A DNA stretch of 8,543 nt, taken from the NCBI GenBank assembly GCA_038276315.1, contig JBBPZY010000376.1:1-8543 (forward strand). The letters are read 5' to 3'. Shown in pieces: positions 5,023 to 8,543 of this stretch (its first letter is position 1; every line of letters starts with the position of its first letter). The position numbers and the translations under genes were made by a program. Below the pieces are notes generated by a model. The model ran no database searches. It saw nothing but the letters and a program-made list of their open reading frames with translations, and was not told where the DNA came from. The stretch is from GCA-003244245 sp038276315. Lineage in GTDB: Bacteria > Actinomycetota > Actinomycetes > Mycobacteriales > Pseudonocardiaceae.

Positions 5023-5358
5023 TTATCGCTCGCGAATTGCCGGGATCTCATCCAGGTAGCGCAGCCGGGTATCGGTCTGCCACCGGACTCTCGCCTGCGG
5101 GTCGTCGTCGAACAGTAAACGACCCTCCAGAGCTATCCGACCAGCCAGCCACAGCGGTGCGCTATCGAGCACGACCAAATCCACGTCAGCCGGGAGATCC
5201 ACTTCCCAGGACGCCGGGGGTTGGACACCCCACCAGGCGCCCACATCTAGATCGCTGTCCGGGCGAGCGCGGCCGCGTACCCGGCTGCCGTGGATGAACG
5301 CAAACCGGGCACCCGCCCCACGGAGCATCTCGGCTACTGGCTGCTCCTGCGCGATCAC
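5023..5358 (-). CDS. mntA: MntA-type nucleotidyltransferase antitoxin
   Basis: The 111-residue protein carries the minimal nucleotidyltransferase signature G-S-x10-D-x-D: Gly24-Ser25, then Asp36 and Asp38, in IHGSRVRGRARPDSDLDVG (22-40). A third acidic residue is likely in VDLVVLD (59-65). MntA proteins neutralise HepT by adding AMP groups from ATP to a Tyr in the toxin's active site. The GTG start at 5358 gives the usual family length minus a few residues; an ATG at 5328 would leave too little before the GS motif. No strong ribosome binding site is seen. The gene looks intact while its partner is damaged, so this is probably an orphan antitoxin, or it acts on another HepT elsewhere. Confidence 0.83.
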   Translation of the reverse strand: MIAQEQPVAEMLRGAGARFAFIHGSRVRGRARPDSDLDVGAWWGVQPPASWEVDLPADVDLVVLDSAPLWLAGRIALEGRLLFDDDPQARVRWQTDTRLRYLDEIPAIRER

Positions 5359-5411
5359 GACAATGAGTGTGACAGCGTTGAGTTAACCGATCGAGTCCGA
5401 GGTGAAGCCAT

Positions 5412-5955
5412 TCATCTTCCCTTGCGTGGGGTCGGAGGGCCCGACGGACCGACCTTGTCCGGCCGCTGCGCCGCACCCGACGGACCGACCTTCTCCGGCC
5501 TCGCTACCTCACCCGACGGACCGATCTTCTCCGGCCGCTCCACCTCGTCTGGTGGCGGACCCGCATCCGGCAAGGTCGGCTGATACAGCGGACCACCCTC
5601 ATGCGGTTGCGATGGTTGCTCCGAGTGGCTGACGACGATTCGTTGTGGCCGGGCAGAGGGCCTCGGCGTGGCCCCGATGTATTGGTCGCACCTTCAGCGG
5701 GATCATGGTTGCCGGCGGGCTACCGCAGGCACATCCCATCCGGGGACCGTCGTTGGCGTCCGCCCGGCCTCCCGTACCAGCCGTTTCCTGGATGGGCACA
5801 CCGGCACTACCGACGGCTCCTCCCACCATTGAGGGTCGGCCAATTAATGGAACAAAGGGATTGGGGCGTACAGTGCCACCCGTTTCAAGGTAGATCTGAC
5901 CGTTCGCCTGACCTTGTCGCGTGGCCTCGTCAATGTGCTGATCGGTACAGGACAC
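5412..5955 (-). pseudogene. Uncharacterised ORF pair, possibly one frameshifted Pro/Gly-rich gene
   Basis: A minus-strand ORF of 118 codons starts at GTG 5955 and stops at 5599; I recognise no family. It is Gly/Pro/Thr-rich, with VRPNPFVPLIGRPSMVGG and SPPATMIPLK, and has no membrane segment. In another frame the minus strand is open from 5693 to a stop at 5412 without a convincing start. It reads QYIGATPRPSARPQRIVV, then LYQPTLPDAGPPPDE and three RPEKVGPSG-like repeats ending PPTPRKGR. Third codon positions in this second frame are strongly G/C from about 5680 on, whereas the first ORF weakens there, so a single-base frameshift near 5680-5695 may have split one gene of about 180 codons. The start has G-rich sequence directly adjacent rather than a spaced ribosome binding site. 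Noncoding sequence with chance open frames is a real alternative. Confidence 0.3.
5440..5547. repeat. Three tandem 36-bp repeats
   Basis: Copies lie at 5440-5475, 5476-5511 and 5512-5547, all starting CCCGACGGACCGA and sharing the following TCTTCTCCGGC-type core, with most changes in the last third. The 36-bp period equals 12 codons, so frames stay open on both strands. On the minus strand the unit reads RPEKVGPSG plus three variable residues; on the plus strand PDGPTFSG plus four. It sits 81 bp upstream of mntA. Confidence 0.8.
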
Positions 5956-6165
5956 CCCTCAATAGGTACAGCCCCTGACCGGGAGCTACCCTAGATCATG
6001 TTCCAAGTGGTGTCAAGGCGTCACCGGCTGGGCACGCAGCGTTGCGGGGGTGAACGAAGCTGTGCCCACCGAGCTCCATTGAAGCGGTTCACCACAGCCT
6101 CGATAGGTGTACGAGGATTTACACCCCGGTGCAAAAAATCCCTGGATGAGTCCATTGAGCTGGTG
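5956..6165. other. Intergenic stretch left of the tRNA-Ala fragment
   Basis: I see no gene here. GGTGAAC and GTTCACC occur as a distant 7-bp inverted pair around 6050 and 6090. On the minus strand, downstream of the tRNA fragment's 3' end, TGGA-CTCA-TCCA (6143-6154) is followed by a run of six T (6133-6138). This may be the leftover tRNA transcription terminator, though the stem is only four pairs. Confidence 0.4.
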
Positions 6166-6208
6166 TGGAGCTGAGGGGAATCGAACCCCTGACCTTCTCG
6201 ATGCGAAC
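6166..6208 (-). other. 3' fragment of tRNA-Ala(CGC), putative integration site (att)
   Basis: The minus strand from 6207 reads the anticodon loop TTCGCAT (anticodon CGC, Ala), the 3' anticodon strand CGAGA, a five-base variable loop, a perfect T arm (AGGGG, TTCGATT, CCCCT), the acceptor 3' strand CAGCTCC and discriminator A at 6166. These 42 bases are tRNA positions 32-73 without a gap. Upstream of position 31 the similarity stops: the bases that should be TCTC read GGGA, and no D arm or 5' acceptor strand follows. A 3' tRNA part starting at the anticodon loop is the standard duplicate left by tyrosine-recombinase integration into tRNA genes. For a minus-strand tRNA, the element should lie at higher coordinates and the intact tRNA beyond the right edge. 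No integrase is visible in the window. Confidence 0.8.
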
Positions 6209-6395
6209 TCCCGGCACAGCGGTCAACAGGGGTTGTTTCCGCACATCGTGAGCCGCTGGCGGGCGTTTCGAGACGGTATTGGTCGGCCTCGTTGCTGTAC
6301 TTCGCTGCTGTACCGCAGCCTGTCTCCGGACGGGTGGAGGACCAGCTATGGCGCCCCTGAACAGACTAGCGGCGGGACCTGGCTTTGTACTGGCC

Positions 6396-6423
6396 GAGTC
6401 GGTGCAATCCATTGTGCCGACTC
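6396..6423 (+). repeat. RNA-type hairpin 1 (11 pairs, 6-nt loop)
   Basis: GAGTCGGTGCA (6396-6406) and TGTGCCGACTC (6413-6423) pair along 11 positions around ATCCAT. Nine pairs are Watson-Crick and two are G-U type when transcribed as RNA. Wobble pairs inside the stem hint at an RNA structure rather than a DNA operator. Confidence 0.6.
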
Positions 6424-6437
6424 CCCACTGAGTAGGC

Positions 6438-6471
6438 GGTCAGGGCGGGTGTTGCAGCACCTGCCCTGACC
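6438..6471 (+). repeat. RNA-type hairpin 2 (14 pairs, 6-nt loop)
   Basis: GGTCAGGGC (6438-6446) pairs perfectly with GCCCTGACC (6463-6471). A G-T wobble (6447, 6462) and GGTG/CACC (6448-6451, 6458-6461) continue the stem to a loop of TTGCAG. It follows hairpin 1 after 14 bases and ends 34 bases before the ATG at 6506. No T run follows. It could be a 5' leader element, a terminator, or a transfer/replication origin structure of the element. Confidence 0.65.
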
Positions 6472-6505
6472 TTGATCCCAACCCTGATATGGAGGGTGGA
6501 GACCG

Positions 6506-7063
6506 ATGGCAGAGGCTACGCAGTTCGATCCGGACCGGCTTCGGGTGGTCTTAGATCACGGTGAGGTGGTGGAACTGGACGGCGGCACTCTGGTCCTCAA
6601 TGACGAGGAATCGCCGTCCGTCGTGCTGCGCTTGACGCCGTGGCGTGCCCGGTCCATCGCGCAGGTGTTGGAAGAGTGGTCGGCGGCCTCCCGTGTGCTC
6701 AACCGAGTGGGCAGGCCGAGCTCCGACGAGCTAGGCCTGTCGCGCATCTTGGAGCTTGCGGCGTCCATGCTCGGAGGTGGCGACGAATCACTCCTGCGAT
6801 TCCCCCGCGGCGACTACACGGTGCCAAGTCGACAGCGGTTAGCGGCGGTGGCGGTTCTGGCTGAGCGGGAGGCGGGTTTGTCGGCAGTGCAGCGGCTGGC
6901 GTTGGTGGACGCGGCTGCATGGTGGCTAACCGACCCGGCCGGCGGCCAAGAGCTCGCTTACGCGCTGATCGACGGTGCGTGCTCACAGCCGGTGACTGCA
7001 GAACACGTGTATCTCACGTTGATCACTCCCCCCGATCAACCTGCCGACCAGTCGAGTGACTGA
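6506..7063 (+). CDS. Hypothetical 185-residue acidic protein of the putative element
   Basis: I do not recognise a named family. The ATG at 6506 is preceded by GGAG (6498-6501, four-base spacing) and a second GGAGG ten bases away. Residues 11-45 look like a small beta sheet (LRVVLDHGEVVELDGGTLVL, then SVVLRLTP), followed by a helix ARSIAQVLEEWSAASRVL (48-65). Residues 73-135 are mostly helical, and a Trp-Trp pair lies in LVDAAAWWLTDPAGG (133-147). The acidic, disordered end reads PPDQPADQSSD. There is no signal peptide or membrane helix, so it is probably cytoplasmic. ACCCT (6481-6485) and AGGGT (6493-6497) could pair and partly cover the ribosome binding site. Position beside the att-like fragment suggests an accessory gene of an integrated element. 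Codon use looks genuinely coding, with high GC3. Confidence 0.75.
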   Translation: MAEATQFDPDRLRVVLDHGEVVELDGGTLVLNDEESPSVVLRLTPWRARSIAQVLEEWSAASRVLNRVGRPSSDELGLSRILELAASMLGGGDESLLRFPRGDYTVPSRQRLAAVAVLAEREAGLSAVQRLALVDAAAWWLTDPAGGQELAYALIDGACSQPVTAEHVYLTLITPPDQPADQSSD

Positions 7064-7071
7064 CCAGAGGG

Positions 7072-7102
7072 TGAATGTCCGAGCGGCTGCCCCGGACATT
7101 CA
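7072..7102. terminator. Perfect 10-bp inverted repeat after the 185-residue gene
   Basis: TGAATGTCCG (7072-7081) and CGGACATTCA (7093-7102) pair perfectly around an 11-nt loop, nine bases after the stop of the plus-strand gene. Position and strength suit a transcription terminator, though no T run follows on the plus strand. Confidence 0.55.
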
Positions 7103-7296
7103 GATGATCGGCTCCGGTCAAGGCTCACGCACAGCTTGATCCGGCGTGGGACAGACCCGGTCAAGATCGACTGTAGAGGCCCAGCGACCCGTGAGGACTT
7201 CTCGTTCTCCGGGTTGCCGGGCTTTGTCATGCGCGCCGCCGGCGGGCCGGCCGCCCGCAGCGCAGCGAGGACCGGACCGGCCCGGCGAGCAAGCGC

Positions 7297-7313
7297 AGCG
7301 GCCGAAGGCCGCT
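7297..7313. terminator. Tight 7-bp hairpin, 3-nt loop
   Basis: AGCGGCC (7297-7303), GAA, GGCCGCT (7307-7313). A GC-rich stem with a GAA loop in a convergent gap could serve either direction. It lies about 150 bases downstream of the TPR gene stop on the minus strand. Role inferred from position. Confidence 0.4.
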
Positions 7314-7345
7314 CTTGACCCGAGAAAGGAAACTTCTCACCGACC

Positions 7346-7377
7346 GGAAGGCAGACAGACAGGAAGGCAGACAGACA
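7346..7377. repeat. Two tandem 16-bp repeats with GACA microsatellite
   Basis: GGAAGGCAGACAGACA occurs at 7346-7361 and again at 7362-7377, each ending in GACA units, followed by another GAC. This is a low-complexity repeat prone to slippage; no function is evident. Confidence 0.7.
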
Positions 7378-7459
7378 GACTGCGCAGAACCAGACAGTCA
7401 GCGCGTGCCAGCGCGTGCTCACGGACTGTTATCACGTGGCATAGCCGCCAGGGTTCGCG

Positions 7460-8543
7460 TCATGCTCGACGGAGCCAGCGTCGGAACCAGCTGACTCTGG
7501 GTGTTCGTGAGCTCGACATCTGCCGGTCTTCTGTTGCGTTACCCAGGTTGTTCAGCATCTTGGCGAGGTCGGGCGCGAAAGCGGCCGGATTGACCTCCAC
7601 CAACCGGCGACAGATCTCCACGGCTTCGGTGGCGGTCGCCAGGGCCTCCCGCCGCCGCCCCAGACCCGACAGATCGACCGACAGGTTGTGCAGCACCCTG
7701 GCGAGGTCGGGTTCGAACGCGGCCGGATTGACCCCCACCAACCGGCGATACACGTCTACGGCTTCGGTGGTGGCCGCCAGGGCCTCCAGACCCGACAGCC
7801 GGTTCCCCAGGTTACTCAGCGCCAAGGCGAACTCGGGTTCGAACGCGGCCGGATTGACCCCCACCAACCGGCGATACACGTCCACGGCCTCGGTGGTGGC
7901 CGCCAGGGCCTCCTCCCGCCGCCCCAGACCCGACAGACCGACCGACAGGTTGTTCAGCACCCTGGCGAGGTCGGGTTCGAACACGGCCGGATTGACCCCC
8001 ACCAACCGGCGATACACGTCCACGGCTTCGGTGGTGGCCGCCAGGGCCTCCTCCCGCCGCCCCAGACCCGACAGCCTCACGCCCAGGTCGCTCAGCACCC
8101 TGGCGAGGTCGGGTTCGAACACGGCCGGATTGACCCCCACCAACCGGCGATACACGTCCACGGCCTCGGTGGTGGCCGCCAGGGCCTCCTCCCGCCGCCC
8201 CAGACCCGACAGCCGGTTCCCCAGGTTGTTCAGCGCCGAAGCGAGGTCGGGTTCGAACGCGGCCGGATTGACCTCCACCAACCGGCGATACACGTCCACG
8301 GCTTCGGTGGCGGCCGCCAGGGCTTCCTCCCGCCGCCCCAGACCCGACAGATCGACCGACAGGTTGTTCAGCGCCCTGGCGAGCTCGGGTTCGAACGCAG
8401 CCGGATTGACCCCCACCAACCGGCGATACACGTCCACCGCTTCGGTGGTGGCCGCCAGGGCCTCCTCCCGCCGCCCCAGATCCCACAGCATCATGCCCAG
8501 GTTGTTCAGCGCCGAGGCGAGGTCGGGTTCGAACGCGGCCGGA
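7460..8543 (-). CDS. TPR-repeat protein, 5' end beyond window
   Basis: The minus-strand frame is open from the right edge to TGA at 7460. An internal ATG at 8494 is not the real start, because repeat sequence continues upstream of it. About seven 46-residue units are present, each close to LNNLSVDLSGLGRREEALAA then TEAVDVYRRLVGVNPAAFEPDLARA. This is a helix-turn-helix TPR unit of the long type common in actinobacterial multi-TPR proteins, which act as protein-interaction scaffolds, often beside signalling or protease-like domains. The sixth unit from the edge lacks four residues (GRRE), a 12-bp in-frame deletion near 7785. The last full unit is more diverged (RRREALATATEAVEICRRLV). The protein ends in a basic tail, WFRRWLRRA. 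The DNA repeats are nearly identical, so the copy number probably varies between strains. N-terminal domains, and so the specific role, lie outside the window. Confidence 0.88.
   Translation of the reverse strand, partial: PAAFEPDLASALNNLGMMLWDLGRREEALAATTEAVDVYRRLVGVNPAAFEPELARALNNLSVDLSGLGRREEALAAATEAVDVYRRLVEVNPAAFEPDLASALNNLGNRLSGLGRREEALAATTEAVDVYRRLVGVNPAVFEPDLARVLSDLGVRLSGLGRREEALAATTEAVDVYRRLVGVNPAVFEPDLARVLNNLSVGLSGLGRREEALAATTEAVDVYRRLVGVNPAAFEPEFALALSNLGNRLSGLEALAATTEAVDVYRRLVGVNPAAFEPDLARVLHNLSVDLSGLGRRREALATATEAVEICRRLVEVNPAAFAPDLAKMLNNLGNATEDRQMSSSRTPRVSWFRRWLRRA

Larger units (their letters stand above)
6209..6505. other. Left end of putative integrated element, noncoding
   Basis: I see no supported gene between the tRNA fragment and the start of the 185-residue ORF; frames crossing the tRNA fragment are translation artefacts. 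The stretch has a short GCTGTAC direct repeat near 6294-6310 and two strong hairpins, listed separately. It may hold the promoter of the downstream gene, and possibly the crossover arms of an attachment site. Confidence 0.5.
7064..7459. other. Convergent intergenic region rich in short repeats
   Basis: This 396-bp stretch separates two convergent genes and holds no supported ORF. It contains the hairpin at 7072-7102, three CCGG-TCAAG-like words between 7115 and 7170 in alternating orientation, a GC-rich hairpin GCGGG/CCCGC (7242-7258), a tight 7-bp hairpin (7297-7313), a 16-bp tandem repeat (7346-7377) and a doubled CAGCGCGTG near 7399-7419. It is expected to hold both transcript ends. Confidence 0.5.

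Noticed and set aside
5440..5547. CRISPR array
   Set aside because: The 36-bp copies are directly adjacent with no spacers of unrelated sequence.
6107..6469. ORFs on both strands across the tRNA-Ala fragment
   Set aside because: The segments AEGNRTPDLL and RGSIPLSST are translations of tRNA sequence, a common artefact; starts and codon use are poor.
7812..8486. 224-residue Gly/Arg-rich ORF on the minus strand
   Set aside because: It is a shadow frame of the TPR gene; its regularity comes from the 138-bp repeats being a multiple of three.

Overview
The window is high-GC DNA with actinobacterial traits: many GTG starts, stop/start overlaps of the GTGA or ATGA type, 46-residue actinobacterial-style TPR units, and a tRNA-Ala(CGC) fragment of actinobacterial type. 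I place it in Actinomycetota, possibly a mycobacterium, a pseudonocardia or a relative; the genus cannot be read from the sequence alone.

Region 1 (1-880, minus strand) holds the first 60 codons of what looks like an ABC exporter. Upstream on the same strand, behind an excellent ribosome binding site, is a 61-residue Cys-free Tyr/Asn/Gly-rich peptide gene. A strong hairpin and three short tandem repeats lie between the two. This resembles the edge of a peptide natural-product (RiPP-like) locus and is the best candidate here for something undescribed.

Region 2 (879-4688, minus strand) is a decayed pterin-cofactor (tungsten or molybdenum) operon. In transcription order it has an intact MobA-MoaD fusion, then a broken aldehyde:ferredoxin oxidoreductase (AOR) fragment with a stop codon, an internal deletion and a truncation. 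Next come a truncated 2x[4Fe-4S] electron-transfer subunit, the C-terminal tail of a NuoF-like NADH-oxidising subunit, and an intact moeA. The enzyme genes are destroyed while both flanking cofactor genes stay open. A vapBC toxin-antitoxin pair on the plus strand sits where the missing part of the NuoF-like gene should be.

Region 3 (4700-6160) is a decaying accessory stretch. It has a perfect 20-bp inverted repeat, a HepT toxin remnant whose catalytic His is Tyr, an intact-looking MntA nucleotidyltransferase antitoxin, a three-copy 36-bp tandem repeat and a doubtful, perhaps frameshifted ORF.

Region 4 (6166-8543) starts with a lone 3' part of tRNA-Ala(CGC), a typical attachment-site scar, so sequence to its right is probably an integrated element. 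It carries two consecutive RNA-type hairpins, a 185-residue protein of unknown function, a 396-bp convergent intergenic region rich in short repeats, and a TPR protein of nearly identical 138-bp units that runs off the right edge.

The working picture is an accessory, rearranged chromosomal zone with two toxin-antitoxin modules, a dead tungsten/molybdenum enzyme operon, an integration scar and a small peptide-exporter locus.
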